Origin: Heterobasidion occidentale
Taxonomy: Eukaryota; Basidiomycota; Agaricomycetes; Russulales; Bondarzewiaceae
DNA: 64,000 bases
NCBI GenBank assembly: GCA_039111635.1
Contig: JBCAQO010000013.1
Location: 186,001 to 250,000 of the forward strand
Reading direction: 5' to 3'
The translations under genes were made by a program, and so were the position numbers. Below, piece after piece: positions 46,387 to 56,912 of this stretch. The notes beneath the pieces were generated by a model. It saw nothing but the letters and a program-made list of their open reading frames with translations, ran no database searches and was not told the DNA's origin. The number at the start of each line of letters is the position of its first letter. Within the stretch, counting starts at the first letter, position 1.

Positions 46387-47920
46387 ATGCCGGCTCTCAC
46401 TTTGACAGACATGCCCGAAGAGCTTCTCGAGCGAATCCTTCTCTTCGCCCTCTCGCCTCACCCCGCACCGGCCCCTGCCCCTGCCCTCGCCTCGTCCTCT
46501 GCCCTGTCCTCCGCCGCCTCCCGCCTCGCCCCGCTCTACACCTGCCGTCTCCTCGCCCGCATCGGTGCCCCGCACCTCTACCGCGCCCCTCGCATCCGGA
46601 GCGCCCGCGCCGCCCGCCTCCTCGCCCGCACCCTCGAGTCCTCGCCCGCCCTCGCCCGCTGCGTCCGCAAACTCCGCGCCTGCGCCTCCTACGCCGCCCT
46701 CGCCGTTGTCTTCCGCGCATGCGGCGCCGCCTCGCTCCCGTCGTCTCCTTCCGAGCCCCGGCGCGCGCTGGAGTTGCTGGATCTCACGCTCGATGCGGGC
46801 GTGGATGACGCCGAGATGGAGGGCAAGGATGTCGAAGGTGGGCGGTGCTTCGGCGACGCGCTGGCCGCGCTCGACGTCCGCGTGCTCGTGCTGCGCAAGC
46901 GCGAGGCCTACCTCACGCAAGAGCGACCCAAGGCCGTCATGGAAGGCCTCGCAAGGGCGGTCACGAAATGGCAGAGCCTCGTGCGTCATTTTTCCCTCGT
47001 CCTCCCCCTTTTGGGAATCCAGCTTCTGATCCTTTTTTTCTGTTTCCGTGCGTTTCGTCTGTATTTGGGCATGCGCTCGCTATATACAGACGTCCGTGAC
47101 CATCGCGTTTCGCCTGTCCGATCCTTCCCGCACTCGCTCCCGCTCCGAGCCGGGCTCCCGCCCCTCGACACCCCCTTCCGCCGCCTCAGCCGCCGCTCAC
47201 CCCGAGCACGCGGCCGCCCTCGCGAGCGCGGACGCAGACGCAGACACCTCCGGCGCGCCGCTGACGCTGCCCGCGGCGCTCGCGCGCTCTCCGCGCCTGC
47301 GCACGCTGCGCGCGTCGCTGCCGGCCGTGTGGAACCCCGCGCTGCTCCGTATGAGCAAGAACCCCGTGCTCGAGCGCATCGTGCTGACCGTTCCCCGCAC
47401 GCTCCCGCGCGCGAGCCCTGCGCATCCCATGCACGTCGCAGGCGCCTCTGCAGACGTTGTGGAGGAGCGTGTATCGGAGTGGGACACGGACGACGAGGAC
47501 GCGCGGGAGGAGGTGCTCGGGTGGGGGTCTGGCCCGCAGCTGTGGATGATGGAGGCGAAGAAGCACGCGCGGCTCATGGAACTTATCAAAGCTGGCAGGT
47601 GGGTGTCCGCTCTCGGTTCCTCTTCGCCTTCTTTCTCTTTTTGTGTTCCTATGTTCCTACCTCACCCGATTCTCACGCTCTCCTTCTTCTGTCTGTTTCA
47701 TCGCCCCTCGCCATTTGTTTGGACTATCGTGATGGTGGATATATGCTGACGCCGATCCTTTTCTCGCAGTCCGAATGTCCGCGCCCGCGCGCATACACTC
47801 AACACCAGCATCACTCTCGGCATGGGCGTCGGCGCTCGCCGTCGGAGCATCTCCCCCCCTGCCGAGCACAAAGACGAGCACCCCGCTCCCGCACCCGTAT
47901 CGGGGGCGCCGGCATTCTAA
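46387..47920 (+). CDS. F-box protein, alanine-rich
   Basis: A probable substrate adaptor of an SCF ubiquitin ligase. The N-terminal F-box reads MPALTLTDMPEELLERILLF (46387-46446), followed by a Pro/Ala linker, APLYTCRLLARIGAPHLYRA and a leucine-rich helical region (ALELLDLTLDAG, LDVRVLVLRKREAYL). An intron of about 110 bp (donor GTGCGT near 46981) joins to SVTIAFRLSDPSRTRS. The C-terminal part includes VWNPALLRMSKNPVLERIVL, EWDTDDEDAREEVLGWG and QLWMMEAKKHARLMELIKAG. A last intron (about 47600-47769) leads to SPNVRARAHTLNTSITLGMG and the end GAPAF at TAA 47918-47920. Codon use is very GC-rich, so several antisense frames are open by chance. The substrate is unknown. Confidence 0.75.
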
Positions 47921-48656
47921 ACAGACGACGACAGTACCGCTATGACGACAAGAACAACGAGGAATGTAGATGAAGACCCCCGCCACACACGAAGAAGAGA
48001 TACCCGCATCGTGTATATAGCGTCGCATCCTGATACCCCCGCATCGCTTCCGCTACCCTGTTTTCCTCTCCCTTTCGACGACTTTCTTTTGGTTTTCTCT
48101 TGGCTTTTTTTCTTCGTTTCTTGTCTTTTTTCATGTTTGATCACGCACAGCTATAATACGGCCGCCTCTACCGCACAATGGGGCTCTTGTTGATGAACAC
48201 TTCTTATTACGCCCGATCGAAGACTTTCATGTGCCCTCTTTCCGCTGCTATTTTTGGCTCCTTGCATTCCTTTCCGTCTGTCTCTCTACTATCTCTGTCT
48301 CTCTCTCGCACAGACTTTCCTTTGTTTTAGTTATTTACGATGTGGCTTGTGGGCTGGTTTATTCGCTGGCAATGCTAGTTAATACTTGAAGGTACCATGC
48401 CTGAAGGTGCCAGAAGAGACGGGAGTCAGAACTATTAAGACTCGGTGTATGTACAGCAGGGCCGCGCCCGGGCGTTCAAACCAACTGCTTCGAGAATTCA
48501 ACCTTTGCTAATCAAGCCTGACTTGCCCAAATTGAATTGCCGATCACCCATCACTCGAAGATGATACACATGATTTGAAGAGTTACATATTCTACGTCTA
48601 TCGTACGAACAAAGCGATTCAGCGAAGTGGAAGACATGGTGTAGGCTGTGGTGATA
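47921..48656. other. Convergent 3' flanks
   Basis: About 740 bp between convergent genes. It contains T/C-rich tracts (48060-48150 and 48230-48330) but no gene. Confidence 0.45.
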
Positions 48657-51194
48657 TTAATGATCGATCTTCAACGTCGTCCTAGTCCACGATATCGCTT
48701 TCCCTATGTCATCATCGTCACTGCTCCAGCTAGAGTTGCTGGCCAACCCCGAGTCGCTCATTGAAGACGACGGATCGGGTGTATGAAGACTTGGCGCCAC
48801 GGCCGCCCGCATCATCTTTTCAAGAGCATCACGAACAAGACCTCGGTACCGTTCCACCATCGTCTTCATGATCGGGAGAGGAGTCCACGGTGGCAGTTCG
48901 GTTGGCCAAACAGTGGAGTGACGACCTCGAACCTGCAAGCAGTCATCTCCGGCGATGGCGGCTTCCCGAAGATACTTCCGTAGCATCTCCAACAAGTCCC
49001 AGCAGATTGGGCAACATAGCCTGGATACCGACATCGAATCTAGATTGGCCGCCTAAAAATGAGCAGATTAGCGAATAGCGAAGACCAAAGAACGCAGACG
49101 CATACAATGTCAAAGTCGATGAATTGTCCAGCGTCCAAGTTCGCCGCCGCTGCCGCCGTCGCCAGAGCGGCCTCGCAATGTACAGTACCTGAGAACACGA
49201 GTTCCGTATCCTCGGCCAAAGTTTGTTGGAAAGTCTTGAAAATGTTCGCGAGCGGTCGATCGTTTCCAGCGCGAGGCAAGTCGATGTTCGCTAGTATCTT
49301 CCTCCGTAACGTATCACATACAGAGTTGGCGTATTCCACATCTGAAAAGAGACTCGAGACTGCAGGGCGCCATTTCCCTATTTTGGGCGAATACTTAGCT
49401 CTGGGCGTAGCGAGGAGAGAGACCTCGAAACCTGTGTTATGACGAGTACAGAATTTTTTCAAGACGTGCAGTGAGGCGAGATGAGATGAATGTAGACGGA
49501 TCCACTGTAGCCATAGCTCACTTCGGTCGACGCCTTGCCCCATATTAGGCTCGACCTGACCGAGCTCTGTCTCAATATCGATATCGTCCTCGATATCACT
49601 GCTCTCCTCGAGCATTGGTGCCTTGGGTGCCCTTGAACGGACGCCTGTGGGATGTCCATCTCGTTGTACGGCTCCAGTCCTGATATCATCGCTTGTCCAC
49701 ATGTGTCCTACATTAGGTACTGCAAGAAGTGTGGCCTGTGCCAGAGAAGCGAGGTGGAAACGAAGGGACTGAGAGTACGCCAAGATCCATAGAGCTTGGC
49801 TGAGAATCCAAACCCGTGAGGCGATCTTCTCCAAAGGCTTGTACCACTCCTTGAGCTTCTGTTCGGAGGTAGTGATCCAGTGATCTAATTCTTGTCGAGA
49901 TAGTGATTCGATACAGTCCCTGAGTCTCGTTCCATCTAGGCCCCCCTTGGACGCCTCAGCCATCATCTCCTCCAGCGACCCGAGCTGTACACTTTGAACG
50001 TGCTCTGCTTTCGCCCCCAGATCCCATCCCGACTTCTTCTTCTTCAGTTTGAAGATGGTCTGCTGCTCTCTCTGGAATGGCATCGTCCCTGCCTTGAGTC
50101 GGTCAAGGGCAATCCAGTAACCGTTCATGACGCCAACTAGGAGGTGATGGAATTCGGTGCAGGTGTCCTTGTCATAAACGCATACCCGCTCTTTCCTGTT
50201 GTAGAGATCTGCGCATAACGCGCGCAGCTTTGGCAGACTGCTGTCGCCCGGAAACTGGTATGACTCTGTGAAAAGGTCAAAGGCATCTGTGTCCACAGTC
50301 GCGATATACTGAATCAGCTTCGAATCACGGCCTTGAGCCCTTTCCAAGTTGAAATCGGCCCAGGCATTTTCTATCAGAGAGGGCGCTAGCTTAGAGAGAT
50401 CATAGAGATATGCCCGAGATGATGGAGTCGACATCCTGCTAAGCATTTTCGGCCACGAAGTCGTGATCAGATAATGTGTGAATGTGATGAAGAGGTCCGC
50501 CCGTTCTTCAAGAGATGCTGCGCGATATTCCTTGAAGAATTCTGTGAAGGTTGCGATATGATTGCAAAGCGGGTCATACGTTGCACTGCCGTAGAGTATG
50601 TGGTTAGAAAGAAAGCAACACGTGATTTTTTGGAAAGAAAACGCACTCGATGAGCAAGCCCTTCAAGCCATCGCCTTTGATTGTTTGCCAATGGGAATTT
50701 CCGTTGACAAGTAGCATATAGTCATGGCCTGATTGGCCTCTACACTTTGCATTCGCGAAAGCTGTACATCCGGCCTGGTCGACTTCGACTTCGACTTCGA
50801 TTTCGTCTTCCACTACATCTTGCTCCATGGCAAACACATGAATATCGTGATTTGAAGACGCGGTCAGAACTGTGTAATGTAGTGGGTCTGGTGCGGGCGG
50901 TGGGACTGGGAGATTGGGCTGAGGGTCGGACGAGGGACCAGTGGGCGGAGGCACCAAGGATCGACCAGCAATGGCTGCAACAATCTCGGAGCGCCTAACG
51001 ATGACGGAAGTCACTGCATCGAGCGGTGTTGTATGGTAAGGTGGTCGGTTGGACGGACCATGCATAGTAGAGGAGCCCATGGTGTTGATGGCAGTAACGA
51101 CCGTTAGGAGAGAACTGAGCATCTTGAACTCAGTGCCGCAGGCTCTTCGCATGCCCTCTGGTGGACTATTTGCTATCGTGCAGGTCGAAGGCAT
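48657..51194 (-). CDS. Large OTT_1508-like deaminase family protein
   Basis: About 805 residues in three exons. Exon 1 starts at ATG 51194 (MPSTCTIANSPPEGMRRACG). An intron (about 50584-50642) joins to DPLCNHIATFTEFFKEYRAA. Exon 2 runs to about 49109 and ends VFSGTVHCEAALATAAAAAN (about 49195-49140). After an intron (about 49055-49108) exon 3 gives SVSRLCCPICWDLLEMLRKY (about 49030-48970), RGRHSTVWPTELPPW and a Ser/Asp-rich tail. The HCE and CCPIC motifs match the zinc site of the deaminase fold (H-x-E and C-x2-C). Their arrangement fits the OTT_1508-like branch, which is expanded in basidiomycetes. An acidic stretch (ESSDIEDDIDIETELGQ, about 49600) lies between helical segments. The substrate (nucleotide or nucleic acid) is not known. 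No signal peptide. All junctions are in phase. Confidence 0.78.
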
Positions 51195-52072
51195 GATGGA
51201 TATTACCTTGCTTTACCTTGCTTTACCTTGCTTGTCAAGGTCTTTACACCCCCGAAAATCCTTTACGTAAGTTGGTAAATATCGTACATAGATACAAGCA
51301 AACCCGCCCTTTTTGGAAACATCGGTGGCTGGCTTCGGAAAGCAACGAGGGAAACTGATTTTCCTACCGCTGACACTATCATTGCACCGGAGTTGCAAAT
51401 GGTATGAGAGGTTCAAAATTGAGCTCCTCGTAGCAAATTTTGATGGCACCTCTTGAAAAAATTCTCAGTTGTTTATTTATGCACTCTTCAAGTATCCAAT
51501 TTTTTGCGAGAATAGAAATTGGGTGTAGTAGTGAGGAGGCAATGAATAGTGGTTTTTAGGCCAGAGGTATATGAGAGATGCTCAAGATCTCTCTGATCCT
51601 AGAGCTCATTTACAAAACTGAAAAAAAAGGATAGAAAAAAAAGGATATAAAGAGGTATCACTGAAAGCATCAAGGTCATTTTGTTTGACTTTGAGGGCTC
51701 CACTGCTCTTCACCAAATTGTTTTTGACGGGCAGTGCCCGATGGCAGGCAGAGTGACGATGATGACATAGGGAAAGCGATATCGTGGTTTAGCATGAAGT
51801 TCAAGGAGACCCCGATCGATCAGTAAAATCATGAACGTCAATACGATACGAGTTAAAGGTCGAAGGCATTGCTATATCGAAGGATCTACCTTCATGAGAT
51901 AAAGATGAGAAGAGACATACGAAAAGTCATTGGTAAACGACTGGCCACATTCGACAAGTTACTTTGCTTTAGGTGAGGACTCACTGCCATTAACAACAAC
52001 AGTTCAGAAAACAGGACTGCCCGGGTGTTGACTCCCCCCGTTGGGACGTGATTCATACCTCCTCAGCGTGCT
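51195..52072. other. Intergenic stretch with a 10-bp triplicated repeat
   Basis: This is the promoter side of the deaminase gene. TTACCTTGCT occurs three times in tandem at 51203-51232, directly 5' of the ATG. The rest is A/T-rich with poly-A runs near 51620-51645. No gene was recognised. Confidence 0.5.
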
Positions 52073-53396
52073 TTAAAACCTATCACTTCGTCCATCGACT
52101 TTGTCTTTTTGGCTTTCTGTGAGCTGCGTGATGTGCACCTCGAGTGGTCGCATTGCGTAGTCCCGGTCCCGTGTCTGGCTGATCGCGTTCTCAAACCCAG
52201 AAGGATCCACTTGGCGTGAAGGGGCGACATTCGCAACGCCGACACGAATGATGACCATGTAGAACGCTATCGAGATGATTGGCATGACCTAGCACCACAG
52301 GCACGAGCATGATGTTAGAGCGCTCGACTTCAACGGCGGAGGAAGAAACGGAGAACAGGCGCTTACCAGGTCAAGGACAACGTATTGGCCGTTGGAGTGG
52401 TTGACGAAACATAGTAGTGCTGAAAGGAGGGTGACAGAGTATAGTAGACCAGCATCGATGATGATGAGAAGTACAGGCATGAGAGTGGACCCGGACCCGC
52501 CATTATTCCGGACGCGAGAGTTGATCTGCCAAATTCGAAATGCGAGGAGGGCTAAAGCCAAGAGTAGGAGATATGAACGACCTAATATGGCAACCCATAT
52601 GCAAAGGCGTACATGTGGAGATAAGATTGGTGGACAACGTAGATGCATAGAAAGCCGTGATCCACTGCCCCGTTCGTTGGAAGAAAATGCCGCCCTGTGA
52701 TGGATCGGCCTGTGAACAAGCCAAGCCGCTCCCAGCGGCTGCGACTGTGACATCAATATAGCGATCAGAGTCAGTAAATGACCGTGAACAAATAATTCAC
52801 TGACCTGAAACCCCAGCCAGCATGATTAGGGGAAATATGATTACGTAGATGGATTGCCAGACCATGTAACAGCGATATATCTAGATTACCGCTGGACGTG
52901 ACAAAGAGCTATCAAAGCATCATAACCGGGTACTAACGACTACACTGTCGCCCAGCACGGTCTGAAATGAATAGATCGCGTTCTTGGTGAGAAATGTGGA
53001 CTGCGAAGGATTGGCGAACCACAGGCCAGGGCCGCCCGGGTAGTTTCTATTGTCGAGTAGTCCTGAAATAATTCGATGTATGTCGACTCCAAGATGCTGA
53101 TCATTCGTTCTTTCAGCAGGGCACAGCTGGAGTTCAAGTGAAGTGCGTACGGTGGTACTGAGCGCGAAGAGCAATATTGCGACGACAACCATGGGTCGAT
53201 TGATGGTCTTCGTTGGTCGGCGGTAGAGCAAAACCCATAGTGTGATACCAAACATGAAGAGAGAAAATCCTGTGTACGTATGTCAGTCGCGAGAAAATCA
53301 TACCATAGGCTCGGCAATCTCACCATACAAGACCCCCTCTATTACTGTTGAGATGATACCAGCTTTATCTAGTGGCACATCGGTAAACATGGTCAT
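52073..53396 (-). CDS. Multi-pass (about 7 TM) membrane protein, copy 2 of 3
   Basis: Same family as 25629-26837. I take ATG 53396 (MTMFTDVPLDKAGIISTVIE), which aligns with the start of copy 3. Spliced exons give FSLFMFGITLWVLLYRRPTK, NRPMVVVAILLFALSTT, HLGVDIHRIISGLLDNRNYP, then after an intron IYRCYMVWQSIYVIIFPLIM, AFRIWQINSRVRNNGGSGST, LMPVLLIIIDAGLLYSVTLL (about 52495-52435) and ISIAFYMVIIRVGVANVAPS. A hydrophilic C-terminal tail ends at 52073. The intron after ALSTT (donor GTACGC near 53156) resembles in sequence the one in copy 3. The function is unknown. Confidence 0.8.
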
Positions 53397-55421
53397 GATA
53401 AAGGGGCGGGACTTTCGAGAGTGAAGGATTGTGAGGGAGGGAGGTGGATGCACGCGAGAACTTTGACTCCCCTTCCACAAGTACCTCTTATCATACACGA
53501 GAATCTACTGAGAACCATGTTCAGGCTTCCATTTCACAGCGCAATTCATCAAGCGCGCTATCAAAGCAAGAGGTTCGTGCTCCGGAAGACTGACTTCTTG
53601 AAGACTACCTCATTGAAATTTCGTGCACCGACATGATCCAAGTTGAAGTTTTGAATGGGATGGAAGTCTGATAGCAATGCAGAGTAGCCAATGACGGGAC
53701 GTCCAGGTACTGTCTGCATCAGAATCAGTTGCGATAGATACTATAATCGTGCACTGAGAACAAGACTGAGTATGAACACACTATATGATATGAAGATCAG
53801 ACCTTTCAGCGGCACTAAGACGCAAGCCTCGGCGCACTGCTCTCGATGAATTGCATCACGCGCCCGGAAGAGGTGCCACGATACCTCTGCTGTGAGAATG
53901 ACCAGGATAGCAGACTCCGTGATAAAGTATGATCTCATCGCAGAAGATGACTGAAAAAGAGCTATGCTGTAAGATGGCGAGGATGAGAAGACATCATGGT
54001 GCAGGCTGTCAATCCGGCCTGGGTATGAATGGCCAAGTTCGGCAAGCGCTGAGACCTCCATAGAGCACTTTGCGATGTCCTGTCCTGAGCACTCTCTCCG
54101 ACAACCACGTCTCCTTGCCGTCAATCAAGATGATCACGGATCAGGCGCACCGTCACGAAAATAGATGACCATTCGTCTGAAATGTACCAACGAGGCGAAT
54201 GTCTGTCCGCCTCGATTCTTGGTCAATCGTATCTGTACGAGGAGGCTGTATGCATCGACGTCACTCTTGATCTAAAATCCTAAGCTTGTGTATGCCCACG
54301 TGAAATCATCTACGATCATGGGGATAATGTCATGGACCTTTTTCTCAATTGCGTCCTGCTCGTACCAACACAGAGGTTGTCCCACTCGCGAAAAAAATAT
54401 CCAAGCACGACTGCAGCACTGTTGTATGTTGCAATGCATCGATGCATTATCTGGTGCCGAAGTCTTGGAGGGCCTTGGCTGGTCTTGGGCGACTGGAACA
54501 CAAACGGGTGGGTCAGATGATGTCTCGTCATCAACTTGCTCAAATCTCGCACCCCGATCCGTGGCCCGACGACCTCCGATGTAGACTCGACCCGCCTGTC
54601 GCCGTCCTGTCGCCTGCCCTGGTAGCTCCTGGTAGTGCCCTAAAGTGCCCTGGTGCACACGAAATGTCCTTGGCCACTCCTTGGCCGAGATGCTCTTCGG
54701 TTGGTGCCTGTCGATGCAGTGATGTCATCCATCCGATGCAGCTCGACTTTGAACAGCTCTGAACGAGAGCCGTCGCGCCGATGGCAAGACCTGCTGATTC
54801 GGAGAATCTCGAGCTTGTGCGCTCATATATGATGCCATAATCCCGTATAGTTGACATGCACCTCCGACAGATCTTGTGGCGGCGTCGAACTCGATCCCTC
54901 TCAGATCGATCTTGATCGCACCAAAGCAGCGACTCGGACATTATCCCCGTAACAACATGGCACTGTTTATACTGTAATCGCCCTCCAGACGGGCATTTTG
55001 AGCGCTAGAAAGGAGGTCAGACGAGAGAAGATCTGCAACGCACAATGTATTCGACGCGACTGACTTGGAAGCGCTACACGCATGCCGTCCTCGAGCATTT
55101 TTGAATTCGTGGCAGATACTCGGAAAATTACGAATTTGGGTCGCAAAATTTAGCCATTTCCCCGAGCCTCCCGTGTTTGTATACGTGCTTACTGAGCTTT
55201 GTGAATGGAGGATCGCGTTCGAGGGAATAGAGGATGAAGAGACGGAGGTTATTTTGGATGACTTTCGGATGGAGCGCTGCCACTGGGACGGTGTCCCATG
55301 ACGAGCTGCTGACTTGGCGGCGCGGCGACGGTCGCATCGTGCTCGGACCTCGGACCTGCGCGGCGCGTCGTGATTTCGTCCGATGGGCCTGTCCCGCGCT
55401 TTCTCCCCTTGTTTCCGTTGC
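53397..55421. other. 2.0 kb with only weak coding signals
   Basis: On the - strand a frame at about 54124-53745 contains two hydrophobic segments (YFITESAILVILTAEVSWHL and LVPLKGLIFISYSVFILSLV) and might be an exon of another membrane protein, but I could not link it to other exons. A second - strand frame (about 54935-54740) reads AIKIDLRGIEFDAATRSVGG. These may be remnants of decayed genes. No family was recognised. Confidence 0.35.
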
Positions 55422-55428
55422 ATATAAA
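55422..55428 (+). promoter_or_regulatory. TATA-like box of the lactonase gene
   Basis: ATATAAA lies about 130 nt upstream of the ATG at 55557. Confidence 0.4.
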
Positions 55429-55556
55429 CCCGTGGCACCGTGCCACAACGACGCTCTCTACGACTGACTGCTACTGACTGCCTCGTCGCCACTGCCATCC
55501 TCACATCCTCCATCTCCCATATCCAGTCCCGGCGCCTGAACCCAACCGATCTCGAC

Positions 55557-56912
55557 ATGGTCAACTTTACAATCCTCGCGGGAGGGTACTCCACCTTTGT
55601 CGCGTCCTACCTCTTCAACACAGACGCGTCCACGCTCACACTTCTCAACCAATCGCCTACCGGCGCGAACCCCTCGTGGATCACGCTCCACCCTTTCAAC
55701 AGCAGCATCCTGTAGTGCGTGCCCACGTTCTAACGTACTAAAAACGATCGCTAATGTGCACGATGCATATGTAATTACTCGACACAGTGCCGTCAATGAA
55801 AACTCACAAGGAGGGCTCCAATCGTTCCTGGTGGGACCGCAGGGCGCGTTGAATGGCCCATTCGACCAGACAAGCTCGGGCGGCGACAGCCCCGCATTCA
55901 CGGTGGCGCTCACGACGGGCCAGGTGGGCATCATGAACGTGAGTTTCTCGTCTCGCCGTCACGCGCAGTGATATCCTTGCGTATGTGCTCACTGGCGTGT
56001 CACCGTGCGGGCTGGACAGTACAACTCCGGCAACGGATTCGTGATCCCGACGTCGCCCGACGCGCTGCACTTTGACGCAGACGCCGCCACCCTCATCACA
56101 TTCCCTGCCCCCGTGTCCCATCCCCACATGGTCCTAGAGCACGGGAACGAAATCCTCGTGCCGGACCTCGTAAGTCACCAATGATTCGCTTCTCCGTGGC
56201 TATTTCTGATCTCATTCGAACGCGGGCCGCGGCGGTTGGAAATATGTAGGGTGCGGACAGAATCTGGAGGCTGCAGGAGGACGGGAACCCCGGCAAGTGG
56301 GCGATCAAGGGACAGATCCCGCAGCCGTCGGGTAGCGGCCCCCGCCACATCGCGATATCTGGTGCGTCTTGCGCGCGTTCGCGTATCGCTTTCCCGGTGC
56401 CGTCCGCTGACTGTCTTTCAACGTCAGATAAAACGCTGTACACCCTGCACGAGTTGGCGTCGACGGTCACCGCCGAGTTCGTCCCCGCCCCGCCGAACGG
56501 CACGTCCATCATCACCTCTAACCTCTCCACCGTGCCCCCGAACAACCTCACCGGCGCGACCTGGCAAGCGGGCGAGATCCTCATCCCCAAGCCCAATGCA
56601 CAGTTCCCGGCGTCCTACGTGTACGCCTCGAACCGCAACACCGGGACCACACTCGACCCGCGCGGCGACACCGTCGCGATTTTCGCGACCTGGCCAAAGT
56701 TGAAGCTCGTCGCACAGGTCTATACCGGCCTCGAGCAGATCCGGGGCATGGAGTTTGGCGGAGAGAACGACGAGTTCCTCATTGCAAGTGGTGTGGTTGG
56801 CACAGGTGGCGTCGTCGTATTCAAGAGGACAGAGGGTGGCAGAAATTTGGTGGAAGTCGTGAGGAACACCGATATCCCGAACAGAACGAGCTTCCTGTGG
56901 GGTAAATGGTGA
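55557..56912 (+). CDS. Lactonase-family seven-bladed beta-propeller
   Basis: It resembles the 6-phosphogluconolactonase/lactonase propeller family, widespread in basidiomycetes. It starts at ATG 55557 (MVNFTILAGGYSTFVASYLF). Blade motifs are NPSWITLHPFNSSILYAVNE, GLQSFLVGPQGALNGPFDQT, DSPAFTVALTTGQVGIMNYN, VSHPHMVLEHGNEILVPDLG (about 56115-56168), GADRIWRLQEDGNPGKW, GSGPRHIAISDKTLYTLHEL, ASYVYASNRNTGTTLDPRGD (about 56611-56670) and GLEQIRGMEFGGENDEFLIA. It ends FLWGKW at TGA 56910-56912. Four short introns join in phase (donors near 55713, 55938, 56170 and 56360). About 375 residues, normal for the family. No convincing signal peptide, so it is probably cytosolic. The real substrate is uncertain. 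Confidence 0.87.

Noticed and set aside
46345..46989. Long - strand frame opposite the F-box gene
   Set aside because: A shadow of very GC-rich sense codons.
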